From NCBI GenBank assembly GCA_035552155.1, contig DASZLX010000028.1, positions 124,001 through 188,000 of the forward strand: a stretch of DNA of 64,000 nt. Direction: 5' to 3'. The notes under the pieces were generated by a model. That model saw only the letters and a list, made by a program, of their open reading frames with translations. It ran no database searches and was not told the DNA's origin. This DNA is from DASXHY01 sp035552155. GTDB lineage: Bacteria > Verrucomicrobiota > Verrucomicrobiia > Limisphaerales > DASXHY01. The translations under genes and the position numbers were made by a program. This document shows, piece by piece, positions 56,228 to 64,000 of the stretch. Within the stretch, counting starts at the first letter, position 1; every line of letters starts with the position of its first letter.

Positions 56228-59200
56228 ATGGCACTCACTAATCAGCAACGCGTCGGCAAGGCACTGGATTTACTCCGGGACGGTCTGGGCGGTTTCATTC
56301 AGCGGGAATTGCAAAGCAAGTATAAAGAACGCGCCCAGGCAGAGGCTCAAAAGTTTCTGGACACCGACCGACTAAAGGGAACGAAACCCATCGCGGAGTG
56401 GGATGCCGCCGCGTTGCTCCGGTTAATGTGGGAATCGTGGAATGACGTTTTCCGCCAGACGTTGGGCCATGCCGAACGGACGCTGGTCTCCGAGTTGCGT
56501 ACGGTGCGCGACCGTTGGGCGCACCAGGAGAATTTCTCCAGCGACGACGCTGACCGGGCGCTGGATTCATCGGAACGCTTATTGTCAGCCATATCCGCGC
56601 CGCAGTCCGAGGCTGTGCGCGCCATGAAATTGGAACTGCGCCGACAGGTTTTTGATGAACAGGTGCGCGGCGAGAAACGCAAAGTCGGCGGCTCGCTAGT
56701 CGAGGCTGCTGCCACCGGTGCGCTCAAACCGTGGCGCGAGGTCATCACCCCCCATGCCGATGTCGCCAGCGGACGTTACCAACAGGCCGAGTTCGCCGCT
56801 GACTTGTGGCAGGTACATCTGGGCGAAGGCTCGGACGAGTATCGCAAGCCGTCAGAATTTTTCCGCCGCACGTTTCTCACCGAAAGCCTGAAAAAAATGC
56901 TAGTTGGCGGTGTGCAACGCCTTTCCGGCAAGGGCGGTGATCCGGTGGTGCAGCTTCAAACAAATTTCGGCGGCGGCAAAACCCACTCCATGCTCGCCCT
57001 TTACCATCTGTTTTCCGGCGTGTCGCCCGGTGACCTTCCGGGCGTGGACGACGTAATGGCTGAAGCCGGAGTCAAAACGTTGCCCAAGGCCAACCGCGTG
57101 GTACTGGTTGGCAACAAAATCTCGCCCGGTAATCCGGCGAAGAAACCCGATGGAACCATCGTCCGCACGTTATGGGGTGAACTCGCCTACCAGCTTGGCG
57201 GCAAGAAGGCGTTCGCCCGCGTGAAAGCCGACGACGAAAAGGCCACCAGCCCCGGTGACGCGCTTCGTGAATTATTCATCGAATATGGTCCTTGTCTCAT
57301 CTTAATTGACGAGTGGGTAGCTTACGCGCGGCAACTTCACGACCAGAGCGATTTGCCGGCAGGCGGATTCGAGACGCAATTTTCATTCGCCCAGGTGTTG
57401 ACCGAATCGGCCAAGCTCGCGGGCAATTGCCTTTTGGTCATTTCGCTCCCTGCGTCAGATACCGCCGGTTCACCGCACACGCAAGCGGATGACGTCGAGG
57501 TCGGCGGCGTGCGCGGACGCGAGGCGCTGAATCGGTTGCGCAACGTTGTCGGCCGGGTGGAGTCATCTTGGCGTCCCGCCACCGCCGAGGAAGGTTTTGA
57601 AATCGTGCGGCGACGCTTGTTCGAACCGATTGCCGGCGACCAGTTCAAGAACCGAGACGTGACGGCGCAGGCATTTTCAGAATTGTATCACTCGCAAAGT
57701 GCGGAATTCCCACCGGAGTGTCGCGGCGGCGACTACGAAAAACGGATGCGGGCGGCATATCCGATCCACCCGGAAATCTTTGACCAGCTTTATGGCGCGT
57801 GGAGTACGCTGGTCAAATTCCAGCGCACACGCGGCGTGCTGCGCCTCATGGCGGCCGTGATTCACAGCCTATGGGAAAAGGGCGACCACAGCCCCATGAT
57901 TTTGCCTTCAATGATTCCCATTGATGACCCGCGTGTGCAAAACGAACTCACGCGCTACCTGTCGGATAATTGGGTGCCGATTATTGAAAAAGACGTGGAT
58001 GGGCCAAACTCGCTGCCGCTCCGCATTGATGGCGACCAACCCAATCTCGGAAAGGTATCTGCCACACGGCGGGTGGCGCGCACCATTTACTTGGGTTCGG
58101 CGCCGAGCGCCGGCTCAGTTCATCGCGGCATTGAAGACCGCCACGTGAAACTCGGTTGCGTGATGCCCGGTGAAACCGCGGCGATCTTCGGCGACGGCCT
58201 GCGCAGGTTGGCCGCAGCCGCCACCTATCTTTACCAGGACGGAAATCGTTTTTGGTATGACACGCAAGCGACCGTAACCAAACTAGCCGAAGATCGGGCG
58301 GAACAGTTGAAGCGCGACCCGGACAAGGTCATGCAGGAATTGGACAACCGATTGCGTGAAGATTTGCGCAAGATGGGTGATTTCAACCGCATTCACCCTC
58401 TGCCACGTTCGGGTGCGGATGTCCCGGACGACATGGATGCTCGCCTGATTGTCTTATCAGCGGAACACCCTTACACCAAGGAGGCCGACAACGCCGCTGA
58501 AAGTGCGGCCCGGGCCATCTTGGAATCACGAGGCAACACGCCCCGTCTCCACCGGAACACGCTGGTTTTTCTCGCCGCCGATAAAACGCGCTTGCAAGAC
58601 CTCGAAGATGCGTTGCGCAAATATATCGCGTGGGCGTCTATCCTTGCTGAAAAGGAATCACTCAATCTTTCACCGTTCCAATCAAAGCAGGCCGAGACGC
58701 AACAACATGCCGCAGACGGAGCCGTGACCGCGCGCTTGCCAGAAGTTTATCAATGGCTGCTCGTCCCTGAGCAGGCGAATCCCCAAGCGCCGGTTCAATG
58801 GCCGGCCACACGTGTTTCGGGCAGCGATGCTCTCGCCGTGCGCGCCAGCAAAAAACTTCGCGGCGACGAATTGTTGATTACAATTCTCGGCTCAACCATT
58901 TTGCGGAAGCACCTGGATGATGTTCCGCTATGGCGTGGCGACCATGTGCCGGTTCGTCAACTCGTGGATGACTTTGCCCGCTATCTCTATCTGCCGCGCC
59001 TCTCCGATTCTGAAGTCCTGACGCAGGCCATTCGAGACGGAGTAAGTTTCTTAACCTGGTCGTCAGATACATTCGCCTACGCCGAGAGCTACGACGAAAC
59101 GGCCAAACGCTATCGCGGCCTCCGCGCCGGCCAAACATTGACGATCATGAGCGACAGCACAGGTTTGTTGGTAAAGCCAGACGTGGCGCGCAAGCAAATG

Positions 59201-59533
59201 GAAGCGGAGGTGAAACCCGAGCCGCCCGCACCCGGTCCCATTGCGCCCGGATCCAGTGGGAAGAAGCCCGTCCCAACTCCGCCCGTGCCCGAGGCGAAGC
59301 TAAAGCGTTTCCACGGAACAGCAAACTTGGATGCAACACGGGCCGGCCGTGATGCCAGTCGCATCGCCGACGAAATTTTGGCCCACCTGGTCAGTCAACC
59401 AGGCGCGGAAGTGACCGTTACGATTGAGATTGATGCCAGGCTTCCTCAAGGTGCCACGGATCAACTGATGCGAACCGTGACCGAGAACAGTCGGACCTTG
59501 AAATTCACGAGCCATGGGTTCGAACAGGAATAA
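56228..59533 (+). CDS. Swt1-type HEPN-DUF499 ATPase
   Basis: 1101 residues. Residues 1-125 match the Swt1-family HEPN domain, with the R-x4-H motif RDRWAH at 94-99; such domains are often RNases. Then follows a large DUF499 AAA-like ATPase with Walker A NFGGGKTHSML (Lys 251) and Walker B LILIDEW (Asp 361, Glu 362). A helical middle and a C-terminal dimer-like beta domain after a Pro/Gly-rich linker (about 1005-1030) complete it. DUF499 genes are frequently next to DUF1156 methyltransferases in defence islands. This copy looks intact, 18 bases behind the methyltransferase stub. It may sense or remodel foreign DNA/RNA. Confidence 0.88.
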   Translation: MALTNQQRVGKALDLLRDGLGGFIQRELQSKYKERAQAEAQKFLDTDRLKGTKPIAEWDAAALLRLMWESWNDVFRQTLGHAERTLVSELRTVRDRWAHQENFSSDDADRALDSSERLLSAISAPQSEAVRAMKLELRRQVFDEQVRGEKRKVGGSLVEAAATGALKPWREVITPHADVASGRYQQAEFAADLWQVHLGEGSDEYRKPSEFFRRTFLTESLKKMLVGGVQRLSGKGGDPVVQLQTNFGGGKTHSMLALYHLFSGVSPGDLPGVDDVMAEAGVKTLPKANRVVLVGNKISPGNPAKKPDGTIVRTLWGELAYQLGGKKAFARVKADDEKATSPGDALRELFIEYGPCLILIDEWVAYARQLHDQSDLPAGGFETQFSFAQVLTESAKLAGNCLLVISLPASDTAGSPHTQADDVEVGGVRGREALNRLRNVVGRVESSWRPATAEEGFEIVRRRLFEPIAGDQFKNRDVTAQAFSELYHSQSAEFPPECRGGDYEKRMRAAYPIHPEIFDQLYGAWSTLVKFQRTRGVLRLMAAVIHSLWEKGDHSPMILPSMIPIDDPRVQNELTRYLSDNWVPIIEKDVDGPNSLPLRIDGDQPNLGKVSATRRVARTIYLGSAPSAGSVHRGIEDRHVKLGCVMPGETAAIFGDGLRRLAAAATYLYQDGNRFWYDTQATVTKLAEDRAEQLKRDPDKVMQELDNRLREDLRKMGDFNRIHPLPRSGADVPDDMDARLIVLSAEHPYTKEADNAAESAARAILESRGNTPRLHRNTLVFLAADKTRLQDLEDALRKYIAWASILAEKESLNLSPFQSKQAETQQHAADGAVTARLPEVYQWLLVPEQANPQAPVQWPATRVSGSDALAVRASKKLRGDELLITILGSTILRKHLDDVPLWRGDHVPVRQLVDDFARYLYLPRLSDSEVLTQAIRDGVSFLTWSSDTFAYAESYDETAKRYRGLRAGQTLTIMSDSTGLLVKPDVARKQMEAEVKPEPPAPGPIAPGSSGKKPVPTPPVPEAKLKRFHGTANLDATRAGRDASRIADEILAHLVSQPGAEVTVTIEIDARLPQGATDQLMRTVTENSRTLKFTSHGFEQE

Positions 59534-59600
59534 ATTTTAACCTAACAGTAATCTACGTGGCTGGAATCAGGGATTATGATACGATCACCTTCGAAATGAT

Positions 59601-60506
59601 ATGAGTTTTGAACCGCCCAACAATGATCTGATTCGACAAGCATTCCCACAAATACAAGATCTCACACTGATTGATAAAGGTGGCTTTAAGGCTGTTTACT
59701 GAGTGACCATCGGCGACAAGATTGAAGCATTCAAATTGCTTCTCATTCCGTCGTATGCCGGAAACTCTGATGCCGATTCTCTTCGCCAGGAATGCATCGC
59801 GCGCGTGCGGCGCGAGGTCGCGGCACTTGCCAGTTGTCCCGGACCTGAAACGGTGAAGCTCGGTTCTTTACCTTTGGCTTCTGTTCAAATTGCCGCCTCT
59901 GACTACGTCGGGTACTCCGAAGAATTTTTAGACAGCAACGATCTTTGGAAGTTGCTGAATTCCGGGATCGCCAAGCCCCCGGAAAATGAATTGAAACTGC
60001 TTTTCGCCACCCTCCTAAAAGCCATCCGCGATTTATGGGTCCATGGTTACATCCATCGCGACATTAAACCTAAAAACGTGATGAAGCTGAACAATGCGCA
60101 ACGCCAGTTTGTATTGCTGGATCTGGGCATTGCATATTCGGTTTTAGAGACAGCGTTAACGGTGAACCCCGGCGAACGGATGCCGCTAGCCACGTACCGC
60201 TATCTCGCGCCCGAAATGATGAACGCACATTTCCGAGATACCATTGACTTTCGTAGCGATCTCTACACCGCCGCTATGACGGTGTTTGAATATGCCGCCC
60301 AACGCCATCCGCTGGCGCAGGACCGCGACGACATGATGCGAACGATCTCTCGCGCGTTGCACCAACCCGCGAAACCACTGACAGAATTGCGCCCCGACCT
60401 TTCTGCCGATTTTTGTCAGATGATTGATCAAATGCTGAAAAAGAAACCGGCGCTTCGGCCCGCGAATTTGAATCTATTGATTAATCGAATGGAGATCAAA
60501 GTATGA
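59601..60506 (+). pseudogene. Ser/Thr protein kinase interrupted by an in-frame TGA
   Basis: The frame opens at ATG 59601 with MSFEPPNNDLIRQAFPQIQD and a nucleotide loop LIDKGGFKAVY, then hits TGA at 59700-59702 and continues at once as VTIGDKIEAFKLL with the ATP-binding Lys. The rest is a full kinase: HRDIKPKN (Asp 120 counted from GTG 59703), DLG in place of DFG, LAPEMM and FRSDLYTAAMTVFEYA. A CGA-to-TGA change would explain the break. A protein started at GTG 59703 (267 residues) would lack the glycine loop. It overlaps the next gene by 4 bases, so it belonged to an operon with DUF499. Confidence 0.75.
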
Positions 60507-61717
60507 AATTATTTGCACAGCATGGCGCGCAGGAGGGCGAGAAAATCAATGAAGGTTTCGCCCGCGACTTGATCGACGGTGTCATTTATAGTCCGCGAGA
60601 CGTTTCGCTCGACACTCTTCGGAGCAAACTAGGATTGCTTGCCAACGAATATCCGCACGCGGAACGGTTAATTGATCCTCAGTATTATTCCATTTTTCTG
60701 AACGGCACTGAGGAGGCCCGGCTCGGTTATTTGTTGGAAGATTATGCCGCGTATTTCAAACCACGACGACGTGGCCAATTGGAACGGGAAAGCCAAATTC
60801 AACAGGATTTGCCTGCCGCTCTAGAGTTTCAAGCAGGCTTGCCGGTCACGGGAATTATCGCGCCGAATATCCTCATTCCGAATTCGCTCAATTCGATTGA
60901 AGCGGTAATTGCAAAACACTTCATCCGGCTTGCTGCAGGCCAATATGCCAAGCTCAACGATAAACGCCCGATGTACGCAACGCTCGCTATTTCTCGAAAC
61001 GCGCTAGGCGACAAGCAGGAGCTGGTTGAATTCCTAAACGAAATCACGCTGCTGGATGAACCACCACGCGGATTCTACCTGCTGATTTCGGCACGCAATA
61101 CCGAAGCACGATCCGACATTTACAATACTGACGTAATTGCCGCGTGGATGTTTATCAACCATACGCTGAAGGTGAACGGATTCGATGTAATCAACGGCTA
61201 CTCCGATATTCTTACTCCGTTCCTTGGCGCGGCCGGAGGCACGGCCGGCGCATTAGGGTGGTGGTCGAATCTTCGAGCATTCTCACTTGACCGCTTTGCG
61301 CCCGCGCCAGGAGGCGGAAGATTGCCGATTCAACGATACTTGTCAGTCGCTCTATTGAACCGTTTGGCATTTTATGAATTCGACCAACTCCGCAAACTTA
61401 CGCCGGTTGTTGTCAACAAACTGCCGAGCGACGCACTTTACGACGAGACGAACGGCTCAGAACCGCAGCGGAATTTGGAAGTGATTCAGTCCTGGGACGC
61501 CGTTAAAAAGCTGAACAGTGTTTTGACGGTGGGCGGGCAGAAACAATCACTCCGAAATTGCGCGGCGGCTGTGAGTGCGGCAGGTGCGACGTACGAAATG
61601 ATTCAGGGACTCGGGATTCGGCTCGATTCAAAATCCAATGCAGAGCACCTGCAACCGCTCGCCGAAGGCCTGCGGTTATTCGCTAAACTTGCGGAACTTG
61701 ACGAAGGTTCCAAGTAG
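60503..61717 (+). CDS. Conserved hypothetical protein of the kinase/DUF499 operon
   Basis: 404 residues, ATG start overlapping the kinase stop as ATGA. It begins MKLFAQHGAQEGEKINEGFA. Its central part has MYATLAISRNALGDKQELVE and a Gly/Trp-rich block (LGAAGGTAGALGWWSNLRAF). No membrane segment or signal peptide stands out. I do not know the family; the coupling suggests it works with, or is phosphorylated by, the kinase. It reads as a complete, undamaged protein. Confidence 0.82.
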   Translation: MKLFAQHGAQEGEKINEGFARDLIDGVIYSPRDVSLDTLRSKLGLLANEYPHAERLIDPQYYSIFLNGTEEARLGYLLEDYAAYFKPRRRGQLERESQIQQDLPAALEFQAGLPVTGIIAPNILIPNSLNSIEAVIAKHFIRLAAGQYAKLNDKRPMYATLAISRNALGDKQELVEFLNEITLLDEPPRGFYLLISARNTEARSDIYNTDVIAAWMFINHTLKVNGFDVINGYSDILTPFLGAAGGTAGALGWWSNLRAFSLDRFAPAPGGGRLPIQRYLSVALLNRLAFYEFDQLRKLTPVVVNKLPSDALYDETNGSEPQRNLEVIQSWDAVKKLNSVLTVGGQKQSLRNCAAAVSAAGATYEMIQGLGIRLDSKSNAEHLQPLAEGLRLFAKLAELDEGSK

Positions 61718-62254
61718 GTCAAGCGCCTTTTCTCTTGCCTTCGCGTTTCGCGGCTTCGATACCCGGGGCGTGAAACACTTCCAAATCCGATTCGTCGTCT
61801 GATCGAAACCCCAAAGGCCCACGTTCAATTTCCGAAACAAAGCCAATTCTTTACGCGCGAGTTTGGCGGTTTCAACCGTCAAGACCACAATTGTGCGATC
61901 TGCGAAATAACCGTATCGGTATGCCTGCGATAGTCCCTTGCGCCAGTCACTCAATTTCATTTCGAACGCGGTCAATCGCCGACGCGCCAATTCAGATTTG
62001 ATTTTTTCAAGCGATAACGCGGTGCCGTCGCTACCACCTGACGATTGCTTCCACGAAAGCCAGACGAAATCCGCAATGCCGAAACCGGCCAAGGCAAATT
62101 CGCTACCCCCAATGCCACACGGCGCGAAAGACGCGATATAAGCTTTTGAAAACGCTGAAACGAAATTCGACTCACCGCGTTTACGCGAGACTGTCTCTGG
62201 CAAGTTTCGTCGGGGATGGCGAAGCTTAAAATCGAGAATTTGCGCGGTTTTCAT
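61676..62254 (-). CDS. PD-(D/E)XK nuclease-like protein
   Basis: 192 residues from ATG 62254. A nuclease-like core is visible: FGIADFVWL (Asp about 62), AFEMKLSDW (Glu 98 and Lys 100), then QAYRYGYFADRTIVVL (Gln 110, Tyr nearby), the layout seen in PD-(D/E)XK proteins with a QxxxY motif. It is convergent with the 404-residue gene and overlaps its 3' end by 42 bases. It is probably the nuclease effector of the defence-like locus. The assignment rests on motif order only. Confidence 0.72.
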   Translation of the reverse strand: MKTAQILDFKLRHPRRNLPETVSRKRGESNFVSAFSKAYIASFAPCGIGGSEFALAGFGIADFVWLSWKQSSGGSDGTALSLEKIKSELARRRLTAFEMKLSDWRKGLSQAYRYGYFADRTIVVLTVETAKLARKELALFRKLNVGLWGFDQTTNRIWKCFTPRVSKPRNAKAREKALDLLGTFVKFRKFSE

Positions 62255-62713
62255 GAGGCATCGCAACATTACACGAATTAGCAATGTGTCTCAACTCAAA
62301 ACAGAGATTTACAATTCTCAAAGCCGATCCTTAGTTGGGAGCGAGTCGCCCGAGTCAATAAGTCTAACAATCGTGGAATATCCAAAAAAAACTCTGAGGC
62401 CAGCAGCTACGCCTACGCCCTATTTGTCGCACCCTGCCGGCACCCCCGCTTCGAGCCGGGGTCTAGAACTGGTTGGAGGCTACCAAGCGGCTTTCCATGG
62501 GCCAAAGATCTCCCAAAGATTTTGAGACGGTTTGCCTGTCCAAAACATTTCAAAAACACAGTCATAGTCTCCAAACTTATCCAAACATTTTCCTACTCAT
62601 TGTTGCCACCAGATGCGAAAGAATGCTTGCAAACACGAGTGAATGCGCGTATCAGCAATAGCAGGTAAATGCAAAACACGGCAACCATGAGTAACGACCA
62701 GACTACCCAGATT
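62255..62713. other. Non-coding right end of the element
   Basis: 459 bases before the right att site. A short GC-rich stem (CCCCG at 62444, CGGGG at 62457) is visible. No gene is convincing. Confidence 0.5.
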
Positions 62714-62742
62714 GCAGGTTCGAAACCTGCAGCGCGCACCAT
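62714..62742. other. Right attachment site (att repeat)
   Basis: Exact copy of the 29-bp tRNA-Val 3' sequence at 36492-36520. Only the T arm, half the acceptor stem and CCA are present, so it is not a tRNA gene. Confidence 0.9.
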
Positions 62743-62770
62743 TTCTTAAGTTATTTTCACAAAATGGTGG

Positions 62771-63310
62771 TCACTTCCGGGTCACGGCTGTCGCCTTGAT
62801 GTCTTCTTTCGCGGCGTCAAACTTCTGACTTTTCGCCATCTCAATGGCTTTCTTCCTCGCCTCGCTCGCTGTCTGTGCTTTCACTGAAATGCTGGTTTCG
62901 GCGATTGCCACCCGGCGCACTCGCACCTCGAAGGTCTTCTCCACCGGCATTTTCTTTTCAACCCGCACCGGCTTCGCGCGCTGCGATTTGGAGGCGGGCT
63001 TCAGATCTTCCGTTGAGACCGGGTCTTCCGGTTCGGGTTGTTCCACCAGGTCATATTTTATTCCAATGACCTTCCCCTGCTTCGCCGGCAAGGGTTTTGG
63101 AAAAATAAAATAGGACGCGTGCGGTTGCCGATGAAAACCGATCTCTCCAAAATCCGTTTTCTTTGACGCCGGGGGTTGAACCATCGTAAGCACGCGGTTC
63201 GCCTCGACGGCGTGCCGGAACTCACGGTCCTGCCTCGGATCTGTCCAAAGGGATTTTGGTTCGGGCCTTCCGGATGTCTTTACCAGATCGCGAAAGCGGA
63301 GGGTGGACAT
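62771..63310 (-). CDS. Conserved hypothetical protein, 179 residues
   Basis: The first gene of the chromosome beyond the element. The N-terminal part (GFHRQPHASYFIFPKPLPAK) is followed by a Lys/Pro-rich linker. A C-terminal domain (KTFEVRVRRVAIAETSISVK...SEARKKAIEMAKS) resembles the small beta-alpha modules found in proteins that bind DNA or RNA. Function unknown. Confidence 0.75.
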   Translation of the reverse strand: MSTLRFRDLVKTSGRPEPKSLWTDPRQDREFRHAVEANRVLTMVQPPASKKTDFGEIGFHRQPHASYFIFPKPLPAKQGKVIGIKYDLVEQPEPEDPVSTEDLKPASKSQRAKPVRVEKKMPVEKTFEVRVRRVAIAETSISVKAQTASEARKKAIEMAKSQKFDAAKEDIKATAVTRK

Positions 63311-63438
63311 GCCCGAATATCCCTTTGTCCGCGGGGCCGTTCCATGGGTTGGAATGCGTAGTTCTCCTCATTACACACGCTCTTTTCACGTTTTAATCTA
63401 TTCGCGACAGGCAACGGAGAGGCAACCCGACGAACCGT

Positions 63439-63756
63439 ATGAAAATTTTCACCTTGTATATCGGGATGAATGAACCCGGCGCCGGGGAGAATATCCTGCG
63501 CATCCTGGGCGAGAGTTTTCCTTCCTTCACATTCATCGAAGGAAAGGGAGTTTTTCGCGGCACCCTTGAATCAATGTGGTTTGTAAAAATCGCCACCACC
63601 GATTCGCGATTGGCCATTCGTGTGGCAGAAAATATTCGATCGACGCTGCAGCAGGATTCGGTCGGCATCGAATACGACAACAGATATTACAAATGCACCG
63701 CCGCAGACCCGGCGAGTGATCTGGCGAAGCGGCTCGAAGCGGAAAATGTCTCCTGA
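63439..63756 (+). CDS. Conserved hypothetical protein, 105 residues
   Basis: Begins MKIFTLYIGMNEPGAGENIL and forms a compact alpha/beta protein without signal peptide or Cys motif. It resembles small DUF-type proteins of unknown role. It is divergent from the 179-residue gene, 128 bases apart. Confidence 0.72.
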   Translation: MKIFTLYIGMNEPGAGENILRILGESFPSFTFIEGKGVFRGTLESMWFVKIATTDSRLAIRVAENIRSTLQQDSVGIEYDNRYYKCTAADPASDLAKRLEAENVS

Positions 63757-63905
63757 ACGGCAGGGCTTACGCATCTAACTTCCAAAGATTCCAACGAGAA
63801 ATTATTGATTAGGGAATTGGCCCGAGGTTCAACCTGCCGAAACCCCGAAACCGCATGTGCGAAACCCGCCCAAGTATTCAAGATGTCGCGGCCCTAAAAA
63901 TCCAT

Positions 63906-63943
63906 CGCCTACCCATTTGTAGCTTGGGGCAAATGGGTAGGCG
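63906..63943. terminator. Strong hairpin, possible terminator
   Basis: CGCCTACCCATTTG (63906-63919) and CAAATGGGTAGGCG (63930-63943) form a perfect 14-bp stem with a 10-base loop, followed on the plus strand by AATTTTAATTG. It lies about 150 bases after the 105-residue gene and may end its transcript, or belong to a gene beyond the window. Confidence 0.55.
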
Positions 63944-64000
63944 AATTTTAATTGTGATGATTCTGATGTCAAACCAAATGTCCAACGAAACATCGTGCTG

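Larger units (their letters stand above)
36492..62742. mobile_element. Integrative element of about 26.2 kb in tRNA-Val
   Basis: Bounded by exact 29-bp direct repeats (36492-36520 and 62714-62742) that contain the T arm and acceptor end of tRNA-Val. A tyrosine integrase gene lies directly inside the left copy. Contents: integrase, AlpA-like regulator, primase/polymerase domain, two transposon remnants, an RHS toxin cluster and a decayed DUF1156/DUF499/kinase/nuclease locus. No conjugation, capsid or terminase genes are visible, so it is an island or phage-satellite-like element rather than a full prophage or ICE. Whether it still excises is unknown. Confidence 0.88.

Noticed and set aside
62714..62742. 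Possible second tRNA gene
   Set aside because: Only 29 bases of the tRNA 3' end are present; no D arm or anticodon arm precedes it. It is the right att repeat.

Overview
The window looks like chromosome from a Verrucomicrobia-type bacterium, probably the Pedosphaera/Limisphaerales group. This is inferred from a PEP-CTERM sorted protein (29608-30099), a prepilin-like protein with an H-X9-DG type C-terminus (11682-12572), many large secreted LamG/DUF2341/Ig-like proteins, a propeller-type sensor kinase, and three families of short palindromic intergenic repeats. No rRNA and no CRISPR array were seen.

Layout. 1-4000 (minus strand): a cut-off hypothetical gene, a secreted protein with a caspase-like His/Cys pair, and a secreted Ig-like protein. 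4144-22693 (minus strand): a polysaccharide/surface locus. From promoter-distal to promoter-proximal it holds a GH2 enzyme, a metallophosphoesterase, a TIM-barrel glycosidase-like protein fused to DUF2341/LamG, a prepilin-like protein, a 1605-residue LamG protein, a LuxR-type response regulator and a 1348-residue sensor kinase with three beta-propellers. Overlapping start/stop codons couple kinase with regulator and glycosidase with phosphoesterase. 23063-36314: mostly housekeeping or conserved genes (ABC ATPase, a small membrane protein, a conserved 466-residue protein, a transglutaminase/DUF3857 membrane protein, DUF72, PEP-CTERM protein, DAHP synthase, SDR, IspF, a lone receiver protein, a topoisomerase IV/gyrase A-like subunit).

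36445-62742: a tRNA-Val(CAC) gene carries an integrated element of about 26.2 kb. The last 24 bases of the tRNA, its CCA and the next base form a 29-bp sequence repeated exactly at 62714-62742. Immediately inside the left copy lie a tyrosine integrase, an AlpA-like regulator, a small Cys-rich phage-type protein and a primase/polymerase domain. The element also holds a truncated IS630-type gene, an internally deleted IS66 copy with both ends preserved, and an RHS polymorphic toxin (peptidase C39-like N-terminus, HNH/His-Me-finger-like C-terminus) with a candidate immunity gene and a 1662-residue secreted partner. Its right end is a decayed defence-like locus: a C-terminal stub of a DUF1156 DNA methyltransferase, a Swt1-type HEPN-DUF499 ATPase, a Ser/Thr kinase broken by an in-frame TGA, an unknown protein and a PD-(D/E)XK nuclease candidate.

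62771-64000: chromosome resumes with two small conserved hypothetical genes and a strong hairpin. The most interesting parts are the defence-like module at the right end of the element and the RHS toxin cluster. The triple-propeller sensor kinase beside the glycosidase operon is also unusual.
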